Of a stretch of DNA of 24,724 nt, positions 16,569-24,724 are shown piece after piece (the first letter of the stretch is position 1; each line of letters starts with the position of its first letter). Where the stretch lies: assembly GCA_003427395.1 (NCBI GenBank), contig BFEA01000456.1, positions 610,659 through 635,382 on the forward strand. Reading direction: 5' to 3'. The stretch is from Chara braunii (lineage: Eukaryota; Streptophyta; Charophyceae; Charales; Characeae). A program made the position numbers and the translations under genes. Below the pieces are notes generated by a model, which was given only the letters and a program-made list of their open reading frames with translations, did not search any database and was not told where the DNA came from.

Positions 16569-17160
16569 AGACATCTAACAATGGACTTCGGCAGTCTGAA
16601 ATCACGCACCCAGTTATCCATAAATAACTTGATGACATGCTCCGTCCTCACTGTTTCCGGCATGGCAATTAGTCTAGCGTACTTAGTAAACCTGTCAACT
16701 TTGGCGAAGATGTGCCTCTTGCCACTCTTGCTGGTCACGAGTGTGTCCATGAAGTCCATGGATACGATTTATCCGGGAAGGGCAGGAATGGGCAAGAGCT
16801 TGAGTAACCCAAGCGGAGCTTGAGTTCGCGGCTTGTCCCATTGACAAATCTGACAAGTCTATACGTACTTTTGTGCTTCGTCGAGCATAACAGGACACCA
16901 AAAACGTTGTACTAAATTAGCACTTGTCTTTTTGTAGCCGAAGTGTCCGGACGCGTCGTGGCATTCGCCTAAAAATAAACTATGCAAAATTTCACTAGCT
17001 GGAACAACTAATCTCTTAAATCCTGCCTTTTCCAGAAAGAGTAACCCATCCACCATGACAAACTCATCTGATGTGGCCTTATCTTTAGCCTCAAGTTTGC
17101 GCATGGTGTCCATCGTGACAGGGTCTTCCTTGTAAGCTTCCACCAAGGATCGAGTTACAT
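16569..17160 (-). pseudogene. Gypsy integrase: H2C2 finger and first half of core
   Basis: The minus-strand translation from 17146 gives the zone preceding the zinc finger (VDGLLFLEKAGFKRLVVP), then the finger with its histidines in ECHDASGHFGYKK and cysteines in TCQICQ. A TAG at 16859-16861 splits the finger. After it come LGLLKLLPIP, VSMDFMDTLV (first catalytic Asp), KVDRFTKYARLIAMP, KLFMDNWVRDFRLPKSIV and then the LINE A-tail. The short flank ACATCT next to the tail fits a remnant of the following codons. The second half of the core is at 4706-4951. Confidence 0.88.
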
Positions 17161-17750
17161 CATCTGATAGGCCAAACTAAGTAATCAGCGCACCCAGGTA
17201 GAATGCCCTACGTGACAGCGTATCAGCAACCTTGTTGTACTCTCCCTTCACATAATCTAGCTTGAAGTTATATTGGTCTATGACCTCAATCCAACGTTTG
17301 AGTGTGTCAGAGAGGACAGGTGGTGTCTTGATCCACTAGAGTGTCTGATGGTCAGTTCTTAGGTAGAAAAACCTTCCCAACAAATAATGTCTCCAGTGGA
17401 CAAGTGCTTTGTAGAGGGCGTAGAGCTCCCTTTCGTAGGTGGACTTGGTATCTTCTTGCTGATGTACTCGATCGATCTCAACTTCTTCCCTTCCTGTAAG
17501 GCCAGCAATGCGCCAATGCCATATTGGCTTGCGTCAGTGGTCAAAACGAATGGCCTCTGAGGATCGGGGACCATGAGAACCTCATGATGCATGAGGGCAT
17601 GCTTCAATCGTTTGCAAGCAGCCTCGCATTTGTTTGTCCATTCCCATGGTGCATCAAGGTGTGTAAGATCAGTCAGAGGAGTGACCACCGTACTATAATT
17701 TTTCACAAAGTTGCGATAGTAGCATGTTATCCCCTAAGAAAGATCTGACC
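17161..17750 (-). pseudogene. Gypsy RNase H (frameshifted)
   Basis: On the minus strand from 17706: KNYSTVVTPLTDLTHLDAPW (end of RT connection), CKRLKHAL, then RNase H with VLTTDASQYGIGALL, whose Asp is the expected first catalytic residue. Near 17450 the frame shifts and the domain continues as YERELYALYKAL, VHWRHYLLGRFF, RTDHQTL, TAG at 17336-17338, then RWIEVIDQYNFKL and YNKVADTLSRR. Another stop follows near 17178. The strand degrades the RNA of RNA:DNA hybrids during replication in intact relatives. Confidence 0.85.
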
Positions 17751-18545
17751 TCGATCACAGACCGAGGTCGTGGCCAGTCACGAATGCTAGCCACCTCGGC
17801 ATCTTCGGGCCTAATCCCTTTCGTGGATAGCTCATGACCCAAGTACAAGATTTTAGTGCGACCGAACTCGCATTTCTCTAAATTTATCTTATACTTGTGT
17901 TGTCGTAGGAGTGAAAGTATTTTTTCCTACATGCTGAGTATGCTCCTCAACAGTTCTACTGAAGATAAGAATGTTGTCGAGGTACACGGCGACAAGTAGT
18001 CATGGAATATCCTATTCATGACATGCTGGAATGTACCCGACGCATTGCAAAGGCCAAAGGGCATCACCACAAACTCGTACATACAGTACCTGGTTTGAAA
18101 AGCGGTTTTGTGATGGTCCTCTGGTCTAATGGCAATCTGATGGTAGTCGGATTTTAAGTCTATCTTGGTGAAGTACTTAAGCCCATGCACCCTATCCAGT
18201 AGGTCGTCGATGCACAGTAGAGGCTATGCGTTTTTAACTATGATGGCATTGAGGTCTCTATAATCAATGCACATCCTCAATGATCCCCCCTTCTTCGGTA
18301 CAAATAGGACAGATGACCGGAAGGGGGAGGTGCTAGGCTGTATCCAACCCTTTTCTGTAAGCTCTTTCAGTTGCCGCCGAAGTCCGTCTAACTCGGTCGG
18401 TGCCATCCTATGGATTTGCCCTTTAGGTATCTTGCTACCCGGGATCATCTCTATGGCATGGACAACCTCCCTATCCATGACTCCTGAAGGCTCCGCAAAC
18501 AAATCGGGGTACTTAGCGATGACAAATTCTTTCTCTGGGGTTATT
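17751..18545 (-). pseudogene. Gypsy reverse transcriptase with YLDN active site
   Basis: From 18502 the minus strand gives PKGQIHRMAP, FVPKKGGSLRMCIDYRDLNA, a stop, then FTKIDLKSDYHQIAI, TAFQTRYCMYEFVVMPFGL and NASGTFQHVMN. A frameshift near 18000 leads into VAVYLDNILIFS, where the catalytic box normally ends in two Asp: the second is Asn (17973-17975). The thumb follows as NLEKCEFG, LYLGHELSTKGI and VIEVRSFLG. The loss of the second Asp should abolish polymerase activity (family knowledge). Confidence 0.88.
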
Positions 18546-18733
18546 TAACAACCTCCCCTTTTTCAGAGACAAACACTAAGTACATACCCTCCTCTTGGTT
18601 TTGTTTATAGTAGTTATAGAACGACAGTGCACACAAGCACCCATAGGAGTCAACTAACCTGCTAGCCTTTTACTTAGCTAGTCTAACGATTCTCCCATTA
18701 GACAACTTATGCTTTAGCACTTTCTTGTCCCGG
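18503..18733 (-). pseudogene. Protease-RT connector (two frameshifts)
   Basis: Minus-strand sequence in a shifted frame reads NRDKKVLKHKLSNGRIVRLA, ASRLVDSYGCLCALSFYN and YLVFVSEKGEVV before the frame returns to PEKEFVIAKYPDLFAEP of RT. Shifts lie near 18740 and 18540, plus a stop at a Lys/Gln-type codon in between. This is the spacer usually joining retropepsin to RT in one polyprotein. Confidence 0.7.
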
Positions 18734-19075
18734 TTAAACTAGGGTTAGGCAGTAAATATCTAGTAACATGTCAAACGGCAAGTCGTCGCTCACTAGGAAC
18801 GAAATCATATGATTAACTTCCCCACCTGCATAATAGAAGGTGCAGACCACGTCCTTGACGTAGTCCTCTACAAACATGCGCTCTTTGTTGGCCAAAGTAG
18901 ATGCTACTGGTCTACTCAAGCGTTGCACCTGGTCCTTTAGGCGCAGTCTCTCAACGCAGTCGCGACTTATGAAGTTCCGTGTGGAGACGATGTCTACGAA
19001 GGCACCACACTTGCGGCCACCTACACCAACATCCACTACGGAATTCTCCCCTCTAGGACCACGACTTAGTGCCAC
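18734..19075 (-). pseudogene. Gypsy retropepsin-like protease, active site degraded
   Basis: The minus-strand translation contains GENSVVDVGVGGRKCGAFVD, then IVSTRNFISRDCVERL and later FLVSDDLPFDMLLDIY. In active aspartic proteases the first motif is D-[TS]-G; here it reads D-I-V (18986-18994), so the glycine and threonine/serine are lost although the Asp remains. The downstream hydrophobic-hydrophobic stretch fits the second half of the fold. It should be inactive. Confidence 0.8.
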
Positions 19076-19680
19076 CCAGAACTCACGAGGGTCCCTTGCC
19101 GACTACTCACTTTCTAGGTCCTCTGAGGCCTCAGACACATCCAACGAACAGAGTATCGTTGGGTCAGGATGCATCTGCGGGGTGACGAAAGAGTCAATAG
19201 CTTCGGCCAACTCTTGAAGTGGGGAGGGTACATCGCCCACTTCATCAGGAGTAGAAGCAGCTACAAGTTCTACTGGCCCGACGTGTTTCCCCAACTGGAG
19301 CTCGTAGAAGCCCCGCCTTGGGAAGAAGAATTCCCCAAACCACCTTTGGGAGGTATCTTTTGCGATACCCTCGCGGTCTTGCACCTAAACTGCTGATGGC
19401 TGTACTCGCCTCAGTTAATGCACGCTCCTCGCGAATAACGGTCTCGCCACACATCTTGATCCAGACCCGCCCACACCCAAGCCGGAGTCTTGTTTGAGTT
19501 TTGGGTTTGCCCCTGACTCTTCTATTGACCGCCCTTGTCGAGACCAGTTGGCTTAACTCTTACTTAGGAAGCGAGGTTGCTACCCTCAACACTATCCTCA
19601 CTTCCAAACTTTGTTTCATCCACAAGGTCGGAAACATCGTCGATCTCGGTTTGATTCCCGTCGAAATCAACCATCATTAA
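19076..19680 (-). pseudogene. Gag C-terminal region with broken zinc knuckle
   Basis: Between Gag capsid and protease the minus strand reads DFDGNQTEIDDVSDLVDE (acidic), then a knuckle at 19422-19381. This gives Cys, two residues, a TGA stop at 19413-19411 where the second Cys belongs, GEYSHQQFRC. That is C-x2-(stop)-x4-H-x4-C, so a TGT/TGC to TGA change is inferred. A frameshift leads into 19384-19103 (PPKVVWGI / QRWFGEFFFPRRGFYELQLG alternatives), an Asp/Glu-rich linker before protease. Confidence 0.7.
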
Positions 19681-20263
19681 TCAACTACCCTTTTTCTTCC
19701 ACTCTTGTGGACTCTTCTTTTTTCTCCCATCCATCGGGGGTTGTTGGAATCCTCCTAGCCTAGCCTCTAAGTCTAAGACCTTCTTGCTAAACGAGTCCAA
19801 AGTGTGATATTCGATGTTGGCGTCGCTGACCAGCAAGTTCTTGACGTCTGTGGGAAAACATCTCAAGAACATGACCTACGGATCGTAACGTACGCCGGGG
19901 ACGACAATGAGACGCTCCACGACAGAGGTAAGTTCTCGTGCGGACTTGTACCTTTTAGTATCAAGCCAGCTCAACACGTCAGTGGCCTGCTGGGCCTGCT
20001 GAGGGTTGTGCCATCACGTTTCCACGACCTCCATGAAGCTCTCTAAAGTATGGGTCTTAAACCAATCGTTCATTCGCTTGCCGAACCCTTCCGAGGCTAC
20101 CAATCCATCTAGCCATCGGACTGCCGATCCCTCACGATACAAGGTGACAATGATCACCTCTTCCTTAGCAGCGTCCTCTTCACCCTCAGCCACACTGGCA
20201 CCGTTCTCAACCAAGTGTAGAGAGCCTCATCCTTCTTATCACTCGAGAAGGTTGAGGGTGGTT
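19681..20263 (-). pseudogene. Gag capsid-like domain
   Basis: The minus strand gives EEVIIVTLYREGSAVRWLDG, FGKRMNDWFKTHTLESFM, a W-rich and then DTKRYKSA stretch, RCFPTDVKNLLVSDANIEY and FSKKVLDLEARLGGF. This matches the layout of the retrotransposon gag (capsid) domain that assembles the virus-like particle. Stops at 20014 and near 19870, plus the end at 19681, break it into pieces. Frame is shared by the two longest pieces. Confidence 0.75.
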
Positions 20264-21113
20264 TCAATGGAGTCCCGCTGGTGGGAGCGACTGCTGTGTA
20301 GCGGCAACCGCTGGACCTGAAGATGAAGAAGCAACACTACGTGCTGCTGCTGTTGAAGTACCGCTTGGTGAAGTAAACTGAGACATAGATGGACCTGTTA
20401 TCACCGGTGAGGAGATCGATGATGGAAAAGTTGGGGGTCGAAACCAGGCCCGCTGTTGGAGATGTGAAAGCCATTCCCATCCCCTGCATGACACACAGTA
20501 TCTGGTCAAGGGTATCCTGGATAGTATCTAGTTTGCTGTCCATGTAAGCATGCATGGACAGTAGACCCGCCTTGAGGATTTTGCTTGTGTGATCAAGGGC
20601 ATCGTCATCTAACCCTTCTACAAGAACTTTGTCTGCCCTCCTATTCTCTAGTCTAGCTTTCCTATTTCTAATCTTTGTTTCTCTTTCGGTGGCTTCTCTG
20701 AGTTGCTTCTCTAACCGTAAGCAGATCAACTCCGCTTGCTGGAGTTCAATGGCCTCTCTTGTGTGTGGAGGTGGCGAGTTGTACTGCGAGTCCGCCATCT
20801 AACTAGAAGAACTTCTTTGCCCCATCCCGTTGGACGTGCACTAAGAATTGGTCGGCATGTCGAATGTCTGCTGACTAGAGGAAGTAGCGGAAGTAGCCAT
20901 AGCTGCTGCAGTGGCTGTTGCCATTGCAAGCACTTGCTCATCTGCTGCTGTCGCTTCTCTCGCCCTCTGCAAACACTCGGCTACTACTTCTTGTCGTATA
21001 GCCCTCTCGCCCTCAAGTGGTAAAGCTTGGTGCACGATTGGGATCCTAAGGGACTCCTGACGTGTCACCATTCTTCCTACAGATATATCCTCACCACCGC
21101 CTGGTCCATTCAT
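20264..21113 (-). pseudogene. Gag N-terminal region
   Basis: An ATG at 21113 starts MNGPGGGEDISVGRMV. Its frame runs through an Ala/Thr-rich stretch (MATATAAAMATSATSSSQQ), two TAG stops (20843-20841 and about 20804-20802), then MADSQYNSPPPHTREAIELQ. A predicted coiled coil rich in Lys/Arg/Glu follows (LRLEKQLREATERETKIRNR) to 20337. Both pieces are in the same frame, and both stops fit a CAG to TAG change. After about 20400 coding moves to another frame (MSQFTSPSGTSTAAARS). A later start at 20798 is the alternative. Confidence 0.65.
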
Positions 21114-22378
21114 CAGCTAGGCAGACGTTGTCTGCACTAGTGCCCTCATTGGGCCCTACCACAACATGTGTCTAACCAGGTTGAAAAATAAATAAAAATA
21201 AATTATTATCCGACAAGTCACCTAGGCTACCGTTCAAGCGATATCAACAATATATGAACAGACGGAGCACATGATCCAATCCTACTTCGATTACTTTCAC
21301 TCACAACATCATGAAACAGAACTGGCAATGGTAGAACACTGCAGTTCTAATCTAGGTTGTCCGTTAGGTGTTAGCAGCCTGTCCACCAACGAATCCAAAT
21401 AAAAATAGATCATGTGTGCAGATGTATGTGCAATGGAAATAATTGTGATTGTAGTTGAGCACCAATTGGAACCTTCCTTCCCCCGTATCCAACGTGCCCG
21501 TCCGCATCGTCAAGCGGCGGTGTCTAAGGTGTGCATTAACGGCCCACCCCTGTGCCCAGGAACTCACTTGTGACCAGCACTGCCCTTTCTTTATCCTCGT
21601 GTGCAACGAGCCCTCCATCCGACTGAACTGGCTGGTCAAGAGGCCATTTAACGGCAGCCCCGAAACTCCTTAGGAATTATTTAACGTCGCAGACAAAACG
21701 ACGATCACAGTCAGTATTCACAACAGATCCCTGCCAGAAATATTTATAGACGGTCTGGTAGCGTCTTGCATAGGACTGGTTCGTCCATGTTCCCTCTGTT
21801 GGCGCAGCAAAGATCTCAAAGGACAAAGCAGCATGGCCTGCGTGTACTACTCCCATGGGTTGGCATGGTGACCGTGACCCGTGCTTCGACCAGGGCCCTT
21901 GAGAGGCACCGCCCTCTCCTACCAGATGCACCACCAGGAAGAATGTCGACTCTCAAGGTAGAGCGCTCACGACTCCTTAACCAAAAGAGGACACTCAAGT
22001 TGGACTCACTTCCTCGCGGTAAGAAGAGATTGAAAGAGAAGATAAGGTAAGGAAACAACGTACCTGAAGATAGCTGCCCCCAACCACAAATTTCTCACCA
22101 ATTGAGCCGACATGCATTTCGATGATTGGTCGTAGCCTCGGTACCACCCACAACGCAATGTGGTGCCACCTCAGTCAAAATGCCACATCAGCATGCTGTC
22201 ATCATCACACATACATCCGTTGTCGCCACAATTCCCACGTTGTGCCACAGCCTTTCGGCCAACTCCCCTCTACCCGGGAGCGATTGTTCATGCCAGTGCC
22301 AATGTATCCTTACTACGTAGAAGCATCGTCAGCGCACCAAGTAACAATGTCGTCAGCGCCAGGTAACGGCGATCTCGA
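21114..22378 (-). other. Long leader between PBS and gag
   Basis: About 1.3 kb without convincing coding sequence lies between the primer-binding site and the first gag ATG. Two minus-strand open frames (21639-21364 and 21934-21677) have no recognisable motif. A minus-strand TATAAATA lies at 21748-21741 and a splice-donor-like CAGGTACGT at 22066-22058. Confidence 0.45.
21741..21748 (-). promoter_or_regulatory. Internal TATA-like box in gypsy leader
   Basis: The minus strand reads TATAAATA in the leader, not in the LTR. It may be chance, or a promoter inside the leader or in an unrecognised nested insertion. Confidence 0.3.
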
Positions 22379-22394
22379 ACCAGCTCCGATACCA
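22379..22394 (-). promoter_or_regulatory. Primer-binding site, initiator-Met tRNA type
   Basis: The minus strand reads TGGTATCGGAGCTGGT just inside the LTR terminus (two to three bases after TTGCA). The complement of the plant initiator-Met tRNA 3' end begins TGGTATCAGAGC, so 11 of the first 12 bases match. Position and sequence together fix the 5' LTR end and the element's direction. Confidence 0.75.
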
Positions 22395-22397
22395 AAT

Positions 22398-22550
22398 TGC
22401 AAGGAATATGAGCGAGAGCGATAGACAGAAAACCAAGTTGCAAGATCACACAAATGTCCAAGTAGTCATGTACCAAGCAGAGAACTCAAATGCACCAAGC
22501 AATGAACTCGTGTGCCAATGTTATCGCCCTCAGGCCCCACCAACACAGTA
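22398..22550 (-). mobile_element. 5' LTR end of minus-strand gypsy element
   Basis: The LTR terminus TGCAAGG on the plus strand lies next to the primer-binding site and matches 4431-4630, with a gap for one of the tandem units there. The LTR must extend to the right, but I could not find its other end; similarity to the left copy is lost after about 22545. Confidence 0.7.
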
Positions 22551-22776
22551 TCCAATGTCGCCCATCTCTGTCTGGCGCCCAATGCGCAGCCTGCTCTACA
22601 AGGCCTATCTAGCCTATCTACATTCTTGCAACAGGATCACTCCGACGTTGAAGACCAATGTACATGATGTCAACACCAATGCCGACCTCCCACATACACC
22701 GAGTACATTCTCTCTCCTCCCCTCATCCGACGTTGACCACCCACTCATGCGCCTCCTACCCGAAGACTTTCTCCGC
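22551..22776. other. Probable LTR continuation, no gene
   Basis: Non-coding sequence that probably belongs to the gypsy LTR. It contains a small tandem CCTATCTAG CCTATCTA at about 22611-22626. Open frames crossing it have no motif. Confidence 0.35.
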
Positions 22777-23217
22777 CTACCACCCGCATGCCCCCCGTGC
22801 AGCCCGGCTATGGCCGTTGTCCGCCCGCTGCACTGCAACACCCCTCTCACCTCATGGCGCCTGTGTGCACCCCAACCAGCAGCGCACATGCAGACACTTG
22901 CGCAGCAACGCAACAGCATGTCCGCATTGCCTCCGTAGGCCAGAATTGCCAGCCTTAGGCCAGCGACCTTCCTATATGGAAGTCGTGGCCTCTGTTTGGC
23001 TGTGAGGGCCTGGCTGAGGAATCTCCCAGTAGATTCCAGTCGGGCCTCAGTGACTACGTCCAAGCCCTGTTTGGCAGTTGGGGGTTTGGGCTCTTTGTGG
23101 TTGGGCATGTCCAGGCAGCCTCCAGGCTTCAAGTGTTTGTCGTCTTCTCATTGGGTCGCTGGGCCTCTCTGACAACAATGCTGCGTTCTGATTCACCCGC
23201 GGTCACTTCGGGATGTG
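22777..23217 (+). repeat. Tandem repeat unit 1 (parts A and B)
   Basis: Part A (about 22777-22950) shares CAGCCCGGCTATGGCCGTTG, CGCACATGCAGACACTTG, GCAGCAACGCA and GCATTGCCT with the next unit. Part B (22958 to about 23217) shares CTTCCTATATGGAAGTCG, GAGGGCCTGGCTGAGGAA, CTCCCAGTAG and GTCGTCTTCTCAT. The minus-strand frame across part B stays open in both copies (PGG, LSQAL, KQRPRLPYRK), which may reflect a former coding role but is not enough to call a gene. Confidence 0.88.
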
Positions 23218-24012
23218 TCGCCTATCACTCGCATGCACCCCCCACAGCCCGGCTATGGCCGTTGTGCGCCCGCTGCCCTACAACGCACATGCAGACACTT
23301 GTGCAGCAACGCAGTAGCATGTCTGCATTGCCTGCCTAGGCCAGAATAGTAGACATGGCAAGAGCCAAGTCATGGTTGTAGTTGATCGATTTAGCAAGTA
23401 TGCAGTTTTTGTTCCTTTGCCCTCCGAGGCACGCATAGAGCTAGTGATAGAGAAGGTTTTTTATCATTGGGTCAGGGAGCATTGTTTACCGCTGTCGATA
23501 GTCAGTGACAGATACACCAGGTTCACTAGTCAGAATTGGCAGAAGCTTATGAGAGTCTATGGTTCTAAGTTGTTGATGTCATCTGGCCGTCATCCAGAGA
23601 CAAACAATCAGACTGAACAGATGAACAAGATCCTGCAACAAGTTCTCATAATGTACATTAGACCAAATCAAGTCAACTAGGATGAGATGCTCCCAAAGGT
23701 AGCCAGTGCTTACAATAACAGCGCTCATCTAGCCACCTGTCGCCTCTGGCCAGCGATCTTCCTATATGGAAGTCGCGGCCTTTGTTTGGGTGCGAGGGCC
23801 TGGCTGAGGAAGCTCCCAGTAGCTTCCAGTTGGGCCTCAGTTTCTGCGTTCGGGCCTTGTCCGACTGTTGGGGGCTTGAGCCCTTTCTGGTTGGGCACGT
23901 CCAGAAAGCCTCCAGGCTCCAAGCGTCTGTCGTCTTCTCATCGGCTCACTGGGTCTCTGTGACGACAATGTTGCATTCGGATTCGTCCGCGACCACCTCG
24001 TGATGTGCCGAC
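23218..24012 (+). repeat. Tandem repeat unit 2, split by integrase fragment
   Basis: Part A' (23218-23350, with an internal deletion) and part B' (23748 to about 24012) correspond to unit 1. Between them, where unit 1 has only a few bases, unit 2 has about 390 bp of integrase sequence. Confidence 0.85.
23354..23745 (+). pseudogene. Plus-strand gypsy integrase core fragment
   Basis: The translation reads MVVVDRFSKYAVFVPLPSEA, FYHWVREHCLPLSIVSDRYT, RFTSQNW, HPETNNQTEQMN and LIMYIRPNQVN. A TAG at 23678-23680 sits where a Trp is common, then DEMLPKVASAYNNSAH. The Asp of VSDR and the Glu of QTEQ are the second and third catalytic positions. Neither the region before the core nor the C-terminal tail is present. 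It belongs to a different gypsy lineage or copy from the minus-strand element. Confidence 0.85.
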
Positions 24013-24023
24013 CTCACAATGTG

Positions 24024-24058
24024 TGTGCCCAGGGCGCAACCACCCGGCCCTGGGCACA
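24024..24058. repeat. 12-bp perfect inverted repeat (hairpin)
   Basis: TGTGCCCAGGGC at 24024-24035 pairs perfectly with GCCCTGGGCACA at 24047-24058 around an 11-nt loop. A third related word, TGTGCCCAGGGA, follows at about 24066. The structure is GC-rich and should be stable as RNA or cruciform. Confidence 0.85.
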
Positions 24059-24589
24059 ACTGCTTGTGCCCAGGGAGAGGCTCACGATGCACTTCAACCA
24101 ACTGTCATGCTGCAAACTATCTGATACCCACCGTGGAAAATGCTGGGATAAGGGCCTCTCGTGGATATTCAGGCCCGCCTTCACTTAAGGCAGGCACGAG
24201 GCTTGCTAGGGGGCCACAACCCAGATTATGTGCATGTTGGTTAGGGCCCCGTGAGGGCACATTCCTCATAGACATGATATACAAAATTATAATCTATTTG
24301 TCAAGCTATTCTATTTTTTATACAATTTCAATCATTTAATTATTTTTTTACTTGATTTTGAATTCTATAAAATTGATTGAGTAGAATCTTGAATTATTCA
24401 TGTTTTTTTTTCTTAATTATTGAATCAACTTTCTAGAAATAAGAATAAACCATAATATCAATACATTAGTATTGTAAATTTAATAGATTGGTATATACTG
24501 TATATTATTTTATATATGTATCCTTTTTCCATGTTCTCTTGTCTTAAAATGTTATTTTTTTTAACATATCTCTCATTCTGAATGTGGAC
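24059..24589. other. Unassigned sequence, AT-rich from about 24262
   Basis: No gene. The first part is GC-balanced with no recognised element. From about 24262 to 24580 it is strongly AT-rich with runs of T. Open frames here are chance products of AT composition. Confidence 0.5.
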
Positions 24590-24724
24590 GAAGCACAAAA
24601 ATCCAGATTGCAAAATCACACTGAAGTCCAAGTAGTCAAAGCAAGAGCAGATAGCACAATGGAACCGAGTAACCATCCATTTGAGAACGATACAGAAGAA
24701 TCGTGAGTCAATGTCCAAGCCCAA
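24590..24724 (-). mobile_element. Third partial copy of the gypsy LTR end
   Basis: Words such as CACAAAAATCCAGATTGCAAAA, shortened here to ACAAAAAT and TTGCAAAATCA, together with CTGAAGTCCA and TAGTCA, align with the LTR terminal region at 4455-4600 in the same orientation. This copy lacks the TGCAAGG terminus and is more diverged. It runs off the window edge. Confidence 0.65.

Larger units (their letters stand above)
16569..22397 (-). mobile_element. Minus-strand Ty3/gypsy element, 5' part (right of LINE)
   Basis: Read on the minus strand, the order is primer-binding site (22394-22379), long leader, Gag (21113 to about 19380), protease, RT, RNase H, and integrase zinc finger and core start. 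The element is cut at about 16569 by the LINE. PR-RT-RNaseH-IN is the Ty3/gypsy order. Its remaining integrase half and an LTR end lie at 4431-4951. Many stops and several frameshifts show it is older than the LINE it hosts. Confidence 0.85.

Noticed and set aside
22614-23132. 172-codon minus-strand open frame as a gene
   Set aside because: It crosses repeat parts A and B with no known motif. The conserved openness of part B is reported as a finding, but is not enough for a gene call.
24262-24580. AT-rich stretch as an origin or centromeric repeat
   Set aside because: No internal repeat unit or known motif; AT richness alone is not evidence.
1-24724. A bacterial defence system, CRISPR array or phage-like locus
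   Set aside because: All recognisable proteins are eukaryotic retroelement products; no operon structure, ribosome-binding sites or direct-repeat/spacer arrays are seen.

Overview
This window contains only transposable elements, in varying states of decay. I find no host gene, no tRNA or rRNA gene, no CRISPR array and nothing bacterial. The elements are Ty3/gypsy LTR retrotransposons on both strands and one very long L1-type LINE. A plant-lineage (streptophyte) genome is suggested by four things: a DUF4283-like LINE ORF1, a zf-RVT-like zinc finger at the end of LINE ORF2, a chromodomain-type gypsy integrase tail, and a primer-binding site resembling the initiator-Met tRNA. The GC-balanced, TE-saturated composition would fit a charophyte alga such as Chara, but that attribution is inference.

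Left flank (1-4430): a CT microsatellite is followed by anonymous GC-rich and then purine-rich sequence with a cluster of TTGACC motifs. Next comes the 3' part of a plus-strand gypsy element: RNase H, integrase zinc finger, a deletion of the integrase core, the integrase tail with chromodomain, a polypurine-like tract, and a 3' LTR (3424-4375).

Central block (4431-22397): I read this as three nested insertions. A minus-strand gypsy element has its primer-binding site at 22379-22394 and reads leftward through gag, protease, RT, RNase H and integrase. Its integrase core is cut at about 16568 and resumes at about 4951. The interrupting sequence is a plus-strand LINE of about 11.6 kb that ends in an A-rich tail. 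The LINE carries a huge ORF1 (about 5.46-9.15 kb), a tandem-repeat spacer, and an endonuclease-reverse transcriptase ORF2 (11.3-15.7 kb). Within the spacer sits a minus-strand solo LTR (9701-10564). It is homologous to the 3' LTR at 3424-4375 and is flanked by a short target-site duplication. The inferred order is gypsy first, LINE second, LTR element third, then reduction of the latter to a solo LTR.

Right flank (22398-24724): the 5' LTR of the minus-strand gypsy runs into an imperfect tandem duplication, and one copy is split by a plus-strand integrase fragment. A strong hairpin, an AT-rich stretch and a third partial copy of the gypsy LTR end follow.

No element is autonomous as read. The LINE is the least damaged: its ORF2 needs only a few lesions to explain its breaks, and RT motifs are intact. 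The minus gypsy has lost key residues in protease (DTG-type site reads DIV) and RT (YLDD-type site reads YLDN), and carries several stops.
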